A stretch of 46,304 nucleotides of DNA, from NCBI GenBank assembly GCA_002423615.1, contig DIKO01000002.1, positions 1 to 46,304 of the forward strand. The letters are read 5' to 3'. This stretch comes from Desulfobacteraceae bacterium UBA5616. GTDB lineage: Bacteria; Desulfobacterota; Desulfobacteria; Desulfobacterales; UBA5616. The position numbers and the translations under genes were made by a program. Of this stretch, positions 8,168-16,144 are shown in pieces. Positions within the stretch are counted from its first letter, which is position 1, and every line of letters starts with the position of its first letter. The notes beneath the pieces are model-generated. The model was not told the DNA's origin and did not search any database. It was given only the letters and a program-made list of their open reading frames with translations.

Positions 8168-9235
8168 ATGAAGGTCGTAAAAATCGACAAGAAAAAATGG
8201 GACCAGGGGCTGGCTGCGCTTAAAGGCGTTTACCGTATATTCAGCCCGGTAAAGATGAAAGACGCTTTCGAATTTAAAGCGCTGGAGGAGAATGAAAACC
8301 CCGATCTCGGTGGTTTGAATACGAGATTGTCCGCCAAGGGTTTGATTTATCCCCAGACCGAAGCCATGTTCACCTATACGCTGGATGAAAGCCGGGAAGA
8401 TCACCATATCATGAGCCCCGTGGAAACGGATTATTCACCCAGGGCCGTTATCGGTTTGCGGCCTTGCGATGCCGATGCATTTCTGCTGGTTCAAAGAAAC
8501 TTCGACACCCCTCAATATAAAGATCCCTATTGGATTGACGCCTATGAGGCCACAACAATTGTGGGACTCGCCTGCGAAAATCCCTGCAGCACCTGTTTCT
8601 GCACATCCGCCGGAAGCGGGCCCTTTAATGAAACCGGCCTGGATGTGTTGATGGTCGAAACAAAGGACGGATATATCCTGAAATCCGTCACTCCCAAAGG
8701 GGAATCCCTTATCGCCGCATCCGGGTGGAATGATGAAATTTCCCCGGAGGAAGCCCAAAAACAGATTGAACCGTTAAAAACCGCTGCCGAGCAAAAGATA
8801 TCCTCCGTGGTTGAAACGGATCAGTTGAAAAATAAAGACGCGATGACGATTTACAATGCCCCGTTCTGGGATGACGTGGCATTTGCCTGCATTAATTGCG
8901 GCACGTGCACCTTTGTATGCCCCACCTGCTGGTGTTTCGATATCCAGGACGAAACCCATAAAACAGAAGGGGTCCGTATGCGAAACTGGGACAGCTGCAT
9001 GTTTCCACTGTTCACCCTTCACGGTTCGGGCCATAACCCCAGGGGTGAGAAGGTCCAGCGGGTCCGCCAGCGATTCATGCACAAACTGAAATACTATGTG
9101 GACAAGTATAATGACGGCATTCAATGTGTCGGATGCGGCCGGTGTGTCCGGGCCTGTCCGGTCAACATTGACATCCGGAAAGTCTGCAGCCTGATGAACC
9201 AGCCTGAAAATGCAACCTGTGCTGCCCAGTCATGA
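8168..9235 (+). CDS. FlxB/AsrA-like 4Fe-4S dicluster protein
   Basis: The product has 355 residues from ATG 8168 behind AAGGGTAG. An open frame continues upstream to 8081 but overlaps the previous stop and has no better ribosome-binding site. Family features are RPCDADAFLLVQRNFD and GLACENPCSTCFCTS in the middle, then CINCGTCTFVCPTCWC near residue 240 and CVGCGRCVRACPVNID near 319. This is the layout of anaerobic sulfite reductase subunit A (AsrA) and of hydrogenase or Flx iron-sulfur subunits that pass electrons between a PyrK/AsrB-type flavoprotein and the complex. The next gene encodes that flavoprotein, 21 bases on. The role is therefore electron transfer with FlxA (inference); no sulfite reductase catalytic subunit (AsrC) is present. 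Confidence 0.75.
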   Translation: MKVVKIDKKKWDQGLAALKGVYRIFSPVKMKDAFEFKALEENENPDLGGLNTRLSAKGLIYPQTEAMFTYTLDESREDHHIMSPVETDYSPRAVIGLRPCDADAFLLVQRNFDTPQYKDPYWIDAYEATTIVGLACENPCSTCFCTSAGSGPFNETGLDVLMVETKDGYILKSVTPKGESLIAASGWNDEISPEEAQKQIEPLKTAAEQKISSVVETDQLKNKDAMTIYNAPFWDDVAFACINCGTCTFVCPTCWCFDIQDETHKTEGVRMRNWDSCMFPLFTLHGSGHNPRGEKVQRVRQRFMHKLKYYVDKYNDGIQCVGCGRCVRACPVNIDIRKVCSLMNQPENATCAAQS

Positions 9236-9256
9236 GAAATAAAAAGGGGGTATATC

Positions 9257-10105
9257 GTGCAAAATCCGTATTTGCCATATCCGGTGCGTATTGATGAAAT
9301 TATCACCGAAACCGAAGACAAGAATTTAAAAACATTTAAATTCGTCTTTTTAAACAAGGAAGACGAAGAGAAATTCGCATACCGCTCCGGTCAGTTTGCC
9401 GAGCTTTCCGTCACCGGCAAGGGAGAAATCCCGATTGGTATCGCTTCTTCTCCCACGGAAAAAGGGTTCGTCAAATTCACGGTCAACAAGGTCGGGCTGG
9501 TGTCCACATTTCTTCACAACATGAAGGTCGGCGATATTATGGGAATCCGCGGGCCTCTCGGAAACTCGTACCCGTGGGAAATGCTGGAAAAGGGTAAAAA
9601 CGTCGTCATCATCGGCGGCGGGTTTGCCTTTACCACCCTCAGGTCATCCATCGTGTACATGCTGGATCCAACCAACAGACCGAAATTCGGCGATATCCAT
9701 GTGATTTACGGGGCCAGGTCACCCGGGATGCTTCTGTACCGCGATGAACTGGCCAAGTGGGAAGCCCGGAGCGACATCAACGTTCACATCACTGTGGACG
9801 GCACCGATGACCCCGGGTGGAAATACAACGTGGGCTTTGTGCCCGCCATTACCGAGAAAAAAGCCCCTCCGGCGGATGAGAATACCTACGCCATCATCTG
9901 CGGCCCTCCGGTGATGATCAAGTTCACCCAGCCGGTTCTCGACAAGCAGGGCTACGGACACCACAATATCATCATGTCTCTTGAAAACCGCATGAAATGC
10001 GGCATTGGGATCTGCGGCCATTGTAATGTGGGAAAGGAATTCGTCTGCAAGGACGGGCCCGTCTTTACCCTGGCCCAGCTCAATAGAATGCCCAGGGAAT
10101 ACTAA
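9257..10105 (+). CDS. FlxA/AsrB-like FAD/NAD(P)-binding oxidoreductase
   Basis: The product has 282 residues starting at GTG 9257, with AAGGGGG about 9 bases upstream. The N-terminal FAD domain shows YRSGQFAELSV and a GIASSPTEKGF stretch. The NAD(P)-binding half shows VVIIGGGFAFTTLRS and ICGPPVMIKF. The C-terminal [2Fe-2S] motif is CGIGICGHCNVG with a later VCKDGPVF. This matches the AsrB/PyrK/HydG ferredoxin-NADP reductase family. It gives the operon a second pyridine-nucleotide site besides the NuoF-like subunit. It is the last gene before the dsrC promoter, only 128 bases from dsrC. In Flx-Hdr complexes of sulfate reducers, FlxA exchanges electrons with NAD(H) (established); which nucleotide is used here cannot be told. 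Confidence 0.8.
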   Translation: MQNPYLPYPVRIDEIITETEDKNLKTFKFVFLNKEDEEKFAYRSGQFAELSVTGKGEIPIGIASSPTEKGFVKFTVNKVGLVSTFLHNMKVGDIMGIRGPLGNSYPWEMLEKGKNVVIIGGGFAFTTLRSSIVYMLDPTNRPKFGDIHVIYGARSPGMLLYRDELAKWEARSDINVHITVDGTDDPGWKYNVGFVPAITEKKAPPADENTYAIICGPPVMIKFTQPVLDKQGYGHHNIIMSLENRMKCGIGICGHCNVGKEFVCKDGPVFTLAQLNRMPREY

Positions 10106-10124
10106 AAAGCGTTTATTTTTCATA

Positions 10125-10151
10125 TTGACAATTTAAACCCTATCATATAGT
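10125..10151 (+). promoter_or_regulatory. Candidate dsrC promoter
   Basis: TTGACA at 10125-10130 is followed by TATAGT at 10146-10151. The 15-base spacing is shorter than the ideal 17. It lies in AT-rich sequence between the FlxA-like stop and dsrC, and leaves a leader of about 75 bases with a strong AAGGAGG site before ATG 10234. dsrC can therefore probably be expressed apart from the upstream operon, as expected for a highly abundant protein. Confidence 0.5.
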
Positions 10152-10233
10152 AGAACAAGATTCAAAATCAAGTTTATGTTGAAGTCAGCGGCGAAACGCG
10201 TGAAAATAAAATAAATGACAAGGAGGAAAACTT

Positions 10234-10551
10234 ATGGCTACAATCGAGTTTGGCGGAGAAAGCTTTAGTGTGGATGAAGATGGATTCATCGATGATTACT
10301 CCAACTGGAGTGAAGGGTGGGTTCAGTACGTCAAGAAGGAAGAAGGAATCGATGAACTGAATGAGGAACATCGTCTGGTCATCGGCACTTTGCGCGAATA
10401 CTATGAGAAAAACGGGATTGCTCCCATGGTTCGCGTTCTCTCCAAAGTTACCGGATTCAAACTGAAACACATATATGAATTGTTTCCATCGGGACCGGGC
10501 AAGGGAGCATGTAAAATGGCCGGACTTCCGAAACCTACCGGATGTGTATAG
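10234..10551 (+). CDS. dsrC: DsrC, sulfur-carrier protein of dissimilatory sulfite reduction
   Basis: The product has 105 residues from ATG 10234 behind AAGGAGG. DsrC carries the sulfur atom produced from sulfite by DsrAB as a trisulfide between its two C-terminal cysteines, which membrane or cytoplasmic reductases then reduce. The C-terminal arm reads CKMAGLPKPTGCV: Cys93 and the penultimate Cys104, ten residues apart. That separates DsrC from TusE and RspA homologues that lack the first Cys. DEDGFIDDYSNWSEGW and the helical core up to FPSGPGKGA are also typical. It is a soluble cytoplasmic protein. It follows a HdrA/MvhD/Flx operon, and the FlxABCD-HdrABC complex has been proposed as a DsrC disulfide reductase, so the adjacency is suggestive. 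A rho-independent terminator follows. Confidence 0.93.
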   Translation: MATIEFGGESFSVDEDGFIDDYSNWSEGWVQYVKKEEGIDELNEEHRLVIGTLREYYEKNGIAPMVRVLSKVTGFKLKHIYELFPSGPGKGACKMAGLPKPTGCV

Positions 10552-10583
10552 TCAAACGATGTGAAATTTGATTCCTGCAATTA

Positions 10584-10625
10584 AAAAAGGCCCTGCATCC
10601 AGAAACCCGTGCACGGCCTTTTTTT
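10584..10625 (+). terminator. Rho-independent terminator after dsrC
   Basis: Nine pairs (AAAAAGGCC 10584-10592 with GGCCTTTTT 10615-10623), a one-base mismatch, then TGCA with TGCA (10594-10597, 10610-10613) close a 12-base loop and are followed by more T. It ends dsrC transcription. The A/T arms may also let it work in the reverse direction. Confidence 0.85.
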
Positions 10626-10656
10626 ATTTTTCCAAAAGGATTTATTCCCTGAATCC

Positions 10657-11115
10657 ATGAAACCTGTCCTCGATGATATTGACAAAGCCATTTTGAACCG
10701 GATTCAGTCCGAGTTTCCCATATGCCGGCGTCCATTTGACGTCATCGCCCGGGAGCTCGGCCTGCTGGAACGGGATGTGATCAATCGTGTCGGGAAATTG
10801 AAGGAAAGCGGGATCATCCGAAGAATCGGCGGGAATTTCGTCCCTGAAAAGGTGGGTTATGTGAGCACCCTCTGCACCGCAAAGGTCCCCGAGGATAAAA
10901 TCGAACAGTTTACCGCAGTTGTCAACCGTTACCCCGGCGTCACCCATAATTACCTGAGAGACAATCCGTATAATGTGTGGTTCACCTTTATCGCTCCATC
11001 CATGGAGGAAATCGAGGAGAATCTCAGGCAGATCTCCCGGGATACCGGTGTTGCAGAAATCCTGAACCTTCCGGCCACTAAAAACTTCAAGATCAGAGCT
11101 CATTTTAATCTTTAA
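10657..11115 (+). CDS. ahbA: AsnC/Lrp-family protein, likely siroheme decarboxylase subunit AhbA
   Basis: The product has 152 residues from ATG 10657 (MKPVLDDIDK). The ribosome-binding site is poor, with AAAAGGA 17 bases away, so the start is uncertain. The N-terminal winged helix (ILNRIQSEFPICRRPF, then IARELGLLERDVINRVGKLKESGII) precedes a RAM-like half with GVTHNYLRDNPYNVWFTF. The RPF segment and HNY...YN-WFT signature are typical of AhbA/AhbB/NirDL-type proteins, which decarboxylate siroheme to didecarboxysiroheme in the alternative haem pathway of sulfate reducers. They form AhbA-AhbB pairs; no second copy is in this window. A plain Lrp-type regulator is the alternative, but the signature argues against it. 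Siroheme is also the DsrAB cofactor, so the place after dsrC makes sense. Confidence 0.65.
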   Translation: MKPVLDDIDKAILNRIQSEFPICRRPFDVIARELGLLERDVINRVGKLKESGIIRRIGGNFVPEKVGYVSTLCTAKVPEDKIEQFTAVVNRYPGVTHNYLRDNPYNVWFTFIAPSMEEIEENLRQISRDTGVAEILNLPATKNFKIRAHFNL

Positions 11116-11162
11116 TCGGCGGTGAGTTCGATCACTACAACCGAAAACCGGGTGCATGGGAA

Positions 11163-12005
11163 ATGAGAGACATTCGAATCGCCGCCGCTATTTTTCATTC
11201 CCCTCTGGATGAAATCGAGAAGAGCCTCGACCGGATGGATCTCCGGGTAAAATCCGCCAGGCAACAGGGCGTGCGTCTTTTGTGTTTTCCGGAAATGAAT
11301 ATCACGGGGTATTCAACCCGGGATAATGCCCGGTTGACCGCCCGGCCTTTTTCCCGGGAAATAACCGAACGAATCTCCAGGATGGCGGCAGAAGGGGAGA
11401 TGGTCATTCTCGCCGGCATGATGGAAAAAAATGCCGACGGCCGGCTTTTTGTCAGCCATGGAGTCTTTGCCCCGTCCGGAATTTCAGGAATTTACCGGAA
11501 ACTTCACATTTCACCACCCGAAAAATCCCTGTTTTCTCCGGGTGAGGAAATTCCCCTGTTTGGCATCAAAGGGCTCACGTTCGGCATCCAGCTCTGTTAT
11601 GACGCCCATTTTCCTGAACTTTCCACGCATATGGCACTTAACGGCGCGGACATCATCTTCATTCCCCATGCCTCCCCAAGGGGAACCCCTCAAAAAAAAT
11701 ACCGTTCCTGGTTGCGTCACCTCAAGGCGAGGGCCTATGACAACAGTATTTTTATTGTAGCCGTGAATCAGGTGGGAGACAACGGCAATGGATTGATATT
11801 CCCCGGGATAGCCCTGGTCATCAGTCCTTCAGGCGAGGTTATGGATCAAAAATTGTGCGAAAAAGAGGACATGCTGGTGGTCGATTTAAAGGAGGATCTC
11901 CTCACACGGGTACGGTCCTCCAGCATGCATTTTTTTCTGCCCAACCGGAGACAGGATATCCCGGGTCTGGCAACCCGGTTATATCGGGCAGATCATTTTT
12001 CCTGA
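11163..12005 (+). CDS. Nitrilase-superfamily carbon-nitrogen hydrolase
   Basis: The product has 280 residues. The catalytic triad is visible: Glu44 (CFPEMNITGY), Lys113 (YRKLHI) and Cys145 (QLCYDAHFPE). The length and alpha-beta-beta-alpha sandwich pattern suit single-domain amidase or omega-amidase-like members. The stretch HASPRGTPQKKYRSWLRHLKARAYDNS, followed by VAVNQVG, is typical of amidohydrolases of this family. The substrate cannot be inferred from context. The gene starts 47 bases after the AhbA-like gene and ends exactly at the base before the convergent CooC-like gene, so there is no intergenic space for a terminator. Its product is a soluble cytoplasmic protein. Confidence 0.8.
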   Translation: MRDIRIAAAIFHSPLDEIEKSLDRMDLRVKSARQQGVRLLCFPEMNITGYSTRDNARLTARPFSREITERISRMAAEGEMVILAGMMEKNADGRLFVSHGVFAPSGISGIYRKLHISPPEKSLFSPGEEIPLFGIKGLTFGIQLCYDAHFPELSTHMALNGADIIFIPHASPRGTPQKKYRSWLRHLKARAYDNSIFIVAVNQVGDNGNGLIFPGIALVISPSGEVMDQKLCEKEDMLVVDLKEDLLTRVRSSSMHFFLPNRRQDIPGLATRLYRADHFS

Positions 12006-12791
12006 TCAGGGGAACAGGAAATTCAGGATCTCGTCGACATTCTGCGAGGCAACCCGCCCTTTTATCGGCCGGCCGTCCAGACATGACTCAAAAATCTCCT
12101 CATCCAGGGGAATGGTTCCGATGACCTTGACCCCGCACTCGGTCAGCCGGCTGATCAGCCGATCGGCGATATTTTTCGAGGGAATCTTGTTCAACACCAC
12201 CCAGACGTCGGCGATCTGTATCTGGTCCGCCATATCGCTGATGCGGTCGGCCAGCTGCACCGAATCGATGGAGGGATCGACAATCACGAGAACACAGTCC
12301 ACACCGGTTTCCACGCCGCGTCCGAAGTGTTCGACACCGGCCTCGAGGTCCACGAGGGCCACTTCATCCCGATCCAGTTGCAGCATGTTCAGGAAAGAAC
12401 GGCTGACGATACCCATGGGGCAGCCGCAGCCTTCCAGGGACATCAGTATCTTGCCGACCTCGACCAGCCGGATACCGTCGGATTCAAAAAGATACTCCAG
12501 GGGGATGTTCTTGGTCGAAATCCCGTTTTTCAGCAACTGAATGGACGCTTCCGACGCACCGGCCGAGATCAGGGCCGATAATTCCGACTCCACCTTCTCT
12601 TTTCCCCCGAAAAAATCCAGGAGGGGTTTGGGGGCATGGTCAAAACCCAGCATCCGGGATAATCCCGTGTTGGATTCATCGGCATCCACGACCAGGACCC
12701 GGTAACCGCGCGAGCGAAGCCCATCGGCGAGCAACCGGGTGGTCACGCTCTTGCCGCAACCGCCTTTACCGCAAATTGCTATTTTCTGCAT
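12006..12791 (-). CDS. CooC-like P-loop ATPase (CO dehydrogenase maturation factor family)
   Basis: The product has 261 residues from ATG 12791. The deviant Walker A motif GKGGCGKS near residue 8 has the signature Lys of MinD/Mrp/CooC ATPases. LVVDADESNTGLSRMLG follows, and VALVDLEAGVEHFGRG gives the Walker B-like Asp. EGCGCPMG holds a CxC pair, typical of CooC-like proteins that handle nickel or another metal or an iron-sulfur cluster. CooC inserts nickel into CO dehydrogenase, but no CODH gene is in view, so the client is unknown. It overlaps the upstream 226-residue gene by 26 bases, so translation is likely coupled. It is the last gene of the minus-strand group and abuts the nitrilase gene tail to tail. 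Confidence 0.75.
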   Translation of the reverse strand: MQKIAICGKGGCGKSVTTRLLADGLRSRGYRVLVVDADESNTGLSRMLGFDHAPKPLLDFFGGKEKVESELSALISAGASEASIQLLKNGISTKNIPLEYLFESDGIRLVEVGKILMSLEGCGCPMGIVSRSFLNMLQLDRDEVALVDLEAGVEHFGRGVETGVDCVLVIVDPSIDSVQLADRISDMADQIQIADVWVVLNKIPSKNIADRLISRLTECGVKVIGTIPLDEEIFESCLDGRPIKGRVASQNVDEILNFLFP

Positions 12792-13446
12792 CCTTTTCCT
12801 CCATTTGGCGCCTTTGCCTTGCTCTCCGGGACAAAGGGATATCGCGTTTTCGACTCCCTTTGGGAACGAACCAATTTTTTATCCGTTTGGGGTTTCGTCT
12901 GGCCGGCGGGAGGGGACCGTCAACTGCAAAGGCCCTGTAGACGGCGGTCAGCATGTCGTCCATGCCGTTCAACACCCCCACCGCAGCGGATTTGGCCGAT
13001 ACGCCGATAAACTCTTGGAAATTTTCGTAAAGGTCTTCATACCCCACCCGAAATGCGTGGATAAACACTTCATCCCGCCCGTAATCGTCCAGCACTTTCT
13101 GTTTCAGTTGTCTGTCCACCTCCTCGGGAAGCCCGGACATAAACAAGTAGCGGGCATAAATCCGGGGTTCCGGCAGCGGCAATTCATACAGGAATGCCGT
13201 GACGATATCGTCGAATACCTCGTCCCCCCCCTTTTCGGCGCCGATCACCAGCATATCGGCAATCCGATCCAAAAAACGGTCAAAATCCGAAAATTGGCCT
13301 GTGTACCGGTGGTGGGCATTCTTCAATGTTTCCCCGGACCGCAGCAGGGATACAATTTCCTCGCGAAGCTGTTCCCTGATAACGGACTTGTAACCGTCGG
13401 GCCACAGTTTCTCCTCGTAGCCCTCGTCTTCAGGCATGAAGTGCAT
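12766..13446 (-). CDS. Protein of unknown function, 226 residues
   Basis: I do not recognise a named family. ATG 13446 has GGAG about 10 bases upstream. The protein is mostly helical and acidic (IREQLREEIVSLLRSGETL and DRFLDRIADMLVIGAEKGGDE are typical stretches) and has no membrane segment or cysteine cluster. The last 45 residues change character, becoming proline- and arginine-rich (PPARRNPKRIKNW, SRKRDIPLSRRARQRRQ), suggesting a flexible basic tail. It overlaps the CooC-like ATPase by 26 bases and lies 41 bases after the SDR gene, so it is in the same operon. A role with the ATPase in enzyme maturation or regulation is only inference from overlap. Confidence 0.7.
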   Translation of the reverse strand: MHFMPEDEGYEEKLWPDGYKSVIREQLREEIVSLLRSGETLKNAHHRYTGQFSDFDRFLDRIADMLVIGAEKGGDEVFDDIVTAFLYELPLPEPRIYARYLFMSGLPEEVDRQLKQKVLDDYGRDEVFIHAFRVGYEDLYENFQEFIGVSAKSAAVGVLNGMDDMLTAVYRAFAVDGPLPPARRNPKRIKNWFVPKGSRKRDIPLSRRARQRRQMEEKDAENSNLR

Positions 13447-13487
13447 ACGGATCCATCTCCCGGATTAAAATATCTCCGCGGTCATTC

Positions 13488-14246
13488 TCAGGGACCGCCC
13501 TTGACGTCGATCACCTGCCCCGAGACAAAGCCTGATTCATCAGAGGCCAGAAACAGAACGACGTTCGCCACATCATCCGGGGTGCCCATGCGCCTCAACG
13601 GCACCTGGGCGATGGTGAACTTCTCGACATCGCTGAGATACAGGCCCTTTCGTCTGGCAAGTTCCCGGGTCATCATGGTGTCCACGAAATCAGGGGCCAC
13701 GCAGTTGACGTTGATGTTATGCCGGCCCAGTTCCAGCGCCAATGCGCGGGTAAACCCCCATACGGCGGCGCTGGCAGCGGCATAGCCGACCTGCCCCCGC
13801 TCCCCCATGCCGGCGGGAACCGGAGAGGAAATGTTGATGATCTTGCCGTAGTTCTGCCGCACCATGTATTTCTGGGCGGCTCTTGCGCAGTTAAAGCCCC
13901 CCTTGGTGTGTACGCCCATGGCCCTGTCCCACTGATCCTCCGTCAGGCTGTGAAAGGGAACATCCTTCCTGGACCCGGCGTTGTTCACCAGAATATGGAT
14001 CTCTTTGAACCGGTCCGCCACGTCTTCGAACATGACCTCGACGCTGTCCCAGTCGGTCACATCAACCGCCATGGCAACAGCCATGCCCCCGGCTTCCTCA
14101 ATGCGCGATGCAACGCTTTCGGCAAAGCTCGCCTCAATATCGCTCACGACGATTCTTGCGCCTTCCTCAGCCATCCGCATGGCCACTGCCCGGCCGATTC
14201 CCCGCCCTGCCCCAGTGACAACCGCGGTTTTATTTTTCAGTCTCAT
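13488..14246 (-). CDS. Short-chain dehydrogenase/reductase with altered active site
   Basis: The product has 252 residues from ATG 14246 (MRLKNKTAVV). A longer frame to 14450 overlaps the upstream ferredoxin-like gene. The Rossmann motif TGAGRGIG at 11-18, VDVTD near 61, NNAG at 88-91 and the C-terminal GFVSGQVIDVKGG are classic SDR signs. It resembles 3-oxoacyl-ACP reductase or 2-hydroxyacyl-CoA dehydrogenase types using NAD(P). The catalytic Tyr155 is present, but position 159, normally Lys in YxxxK, is Ser (GYAAASAAVWG); the codon AGC is clear. PAGMGERGQVGY also has one extra residue between Ser and Tyr. The enzyme may be impaired or act otherwise. It follows the amber-interrupted iron-sulfur gene by 28 bases. 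Confidence 0.85.
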   Translation of the reverse strand: MRLKNKTAVVTGAGRGIGRAVAMRMAEEGARIVVSDIEASFAESVASRIEEAGGMAVAMAVDVTDWDSVEVMFEDVADRFKEIHILVNNAGSRKDVPFHSLTEDQWDRAMGVHTKGGFNCARAAQKYMVRQNYGKIINISSPVPAGMGERGQVGYAAASAAVWGFTRALALELGRHNINVNCVAPDFVDTMMTRELARRKGLYLSDVEKFTIAQVPLRRMGTPDDVANVVLFLASDESGFVSGQVIDVKGGP

Positions 14247-14274
14247 AACACGCTTTCGCCCCGGATTCGATCCT

Positions 14275-15519
14275 TTAACGGCGTCTGGGGATATCCGGCT
14301 TGAATCCCTGAATGCTTTCCGGAAGCTTTCCCCTGCCGCCCATAACCGGGACCAGCGCTCCGGCCGCATCGGCCAATTCCATCTTGATGGCGCCTTCGAC
14401 CTTGCATCCCACCACGCATTGGCCGCACCCCACGCATTTATTGGGGTCAACGTAAGCTTTCACCTTTCCGGTGGATGGGTTTTTCACTGCCTTTAGCACG
14501 TTGAAGGCGCATCTGGGCATGCAGTCTTTCGTACACCCTTCGCAGACATCGCTGTCGACCACGGCACGGTACGGCCCGGGATGAACGCCCTCCCAGGGTT
14601 CGGCGTAGGCTCTTAAAGGAACCAGCCAGTTGCAGCAGTCCCGGCAGCAGTTGCAGCCGTTCATCCACGAGTCTCCCATGTGGACCATCATGCGGTCCTC
14701 CTCGCCGATGATCATCACCTCCAGCCACTCCTCCCCGGAATATTTGTGGAGTTGCTTCCGTCTGTCGGCCTGGACCTCGGCATTGGCATCTCTTCCCGGC
14801 ATGCCGTCGAATACGGCGCCGCATACCCAGAGTGGAAAGTCGCAGCCCTTGGCCCGGGTCCTGCACGTGCAGACGCGCGTGTAAAGGCCCTTCTCTCCAA
14901 GCCTCGCAAATTCCCGCAAATCCCAGTCCTGGAGTATTTCCGTGCCCAAGGCCTCGCTTTTCTCCAGGGCACGAATGGCGGGCATGACCGAGAACGTATG
15001 GGCCAGACCTTCGGCACCCCCCAGCATGGCCATTGTCCGGTGCACCAGTTCATTGGGGCGCTGCCACCGGTACCATTCTTCATAGAAAAATTTATTCCAC
15101 AGGTCGCAGAGGGCCTGGGTTTTCTATTCCAGCCTGTCCCACAAATCCTGAGCAGTGGTTTTTCCCGATTTGGGCACAAAATTGCCGCCGATGGCCCACA
15201 TCATATGGTCGCTGGCGGTTTCGATGCAGTAGGGAATGGGCGTGGAGTACATGGCCGGACCGGCCGGGTCGGGCATCTCGATGATCAGGCCCGCGAAGAA
15301 CATCCGTTCTATCTCCTTTGCCACAACCTTGGGGTCCCGGTTCACCTTGGCGGCAAGCGCCTCGATCGTTCCGGGCATCTCCGCAAGGAGTTGGGCCTCT
15401 TCGGGACTCATCACGCTTTTAAGAATCCTGTTGAGGGTCTCGGAAGCGGGATAGTTGAGCTTGCGCGTCAACATGTCGTACGCATCCCGTACGGGCAGGG
15501 GCGTCATCCAAATGCTCAT
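14275..15519 (-). CDS. Iron-sulfur (ferredoxin-type) protein interrupted by an in-frame amber codon
   Basis: Two open frames, 15519-15124 (131 residues) and 15123-14275, are in the same frame and separated only by TAG at 15126-15124. Reading through it gives one 414-residue protein: WDRLE, amber, KTQALCDLWNKFF, with no loss of coherence. ATG 15519 has AGGAGAAAT upstream. Residues 1-100 include a winged-helix-like part (LAAKVNRDPKVVAKEIERMF). Later come CTCRTRAKGCDFPLWVC, a Cys-rich CNCCRDCCNW, and two ferredoxin motifs (CEGCTKDCMPRC, CVGCGQCVVGC). Similar two-ferredoxin proteins occur in anaerobes; their function is not established. The amber could be a nonsense mutation, a sequencing error, or pyrrolysine or suppressor decoding. 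Nothing in the window (no pyl genes) decides this. Confidence 0.7.
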
Positions 15520-15668
15520 TTTATTTCTCCTGGTATGGGGTTTGGCCGGTCATATTCTATATTCAGATACCGTTTGGGTACGGAACATTCCCCACCCACG
15601 CCGCTTTCGGGTGGAAAGGAAAACATTCCTATCATCCTGTTGCTTTGACATTTCCAAAGGAAATATGC

Positions 15669-16088
15669 TTATTTTACCAGCATCACCGGGCAACTGGACA
15701 GGATACTCACTTTATAACTGATGGTGCCCCATCCCCGGGAGGTGTCATTCACATCAATCTTATGGGAATTCAATACGATTAAATCCATCCGGTTTTCCTC
15801 GGCGAATCTGATGATTTCGCCGGTGCGGTTCCCGTAAATAATTTTTTTCTCGATTTTCACACCGCCGCCAGTCATCGTATCGGTCCAGTCATCCATGTTT
15901 TTGCGGGCCCGATCCTCCAGTCTGGAATAAAACGACTCAAACTCGGCAAAAGTGCTGTCCGCTATAATTTCGATGACATGAAGCAGGGTTATACAGCCCT
16001 TGTCCAGTTCTGAAATGGCCAGGGCAATATCCAGGGCCCGTTTGCTCTGTTCCGAAAAATCAGTGGGGACCAGTATGCGTTGAAACAT
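15669..16088 (-). CDS. Universal stress protein, UspA family
   Basis: The product has 139 residues from ATG 16088 (MFQRILVPTDFS), chosen over a start 18 bases upstream because CGGAGG sits directly before it. The N-terminal beta strand with ILVPTDFS, the middle ITLLHVIE, and the IIYGNRTGEIIRFAEE segment match the UspA fold. The final VSILSSCPVMLVK is the usual end of the family. The nucleotide-loop region reads RGWGTISYKV, a weak version of the GxxGx9GS motif, so ATP binding is uncertain. It lies 149 bases upstream of the iron-sulfur gene, so it need not be in that operon. Confidence 0.88.
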   Translation of the reverse strand: MFQRILVPTDFSEQSKRALDIALAISELDKGCITLLHVIEIIADSTFAEFESFYSRLEDRARKNMDDWTDTMTGGGVKIEKKIIYGNRTGEIIRFAEENRMDLIVLNSHKIDVNDTSRGWGTISYKVSILSSCPVMLVK

Positions 16089-16144
16089 ATGAACCTCCGA
16101 ATCCATTAAATAATCGGTACATGGTTTTATGAGATTATCAAAAA

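Noticed and set aside
12739..13785. 348-codon plus-strand open frame opposite the CooC-like, unknown and SDR genes
   Set aside because: It runs across three well-supported minus-strand genes and shows no family features; it is an antisense shadow.
14680..15648. 322-codon plus-strand open frame opposite the amber-interrupted gene
   Set aside because: The minus-strand frame has ferredoxin motifs on both sides of the amber; this antisense frame has none.
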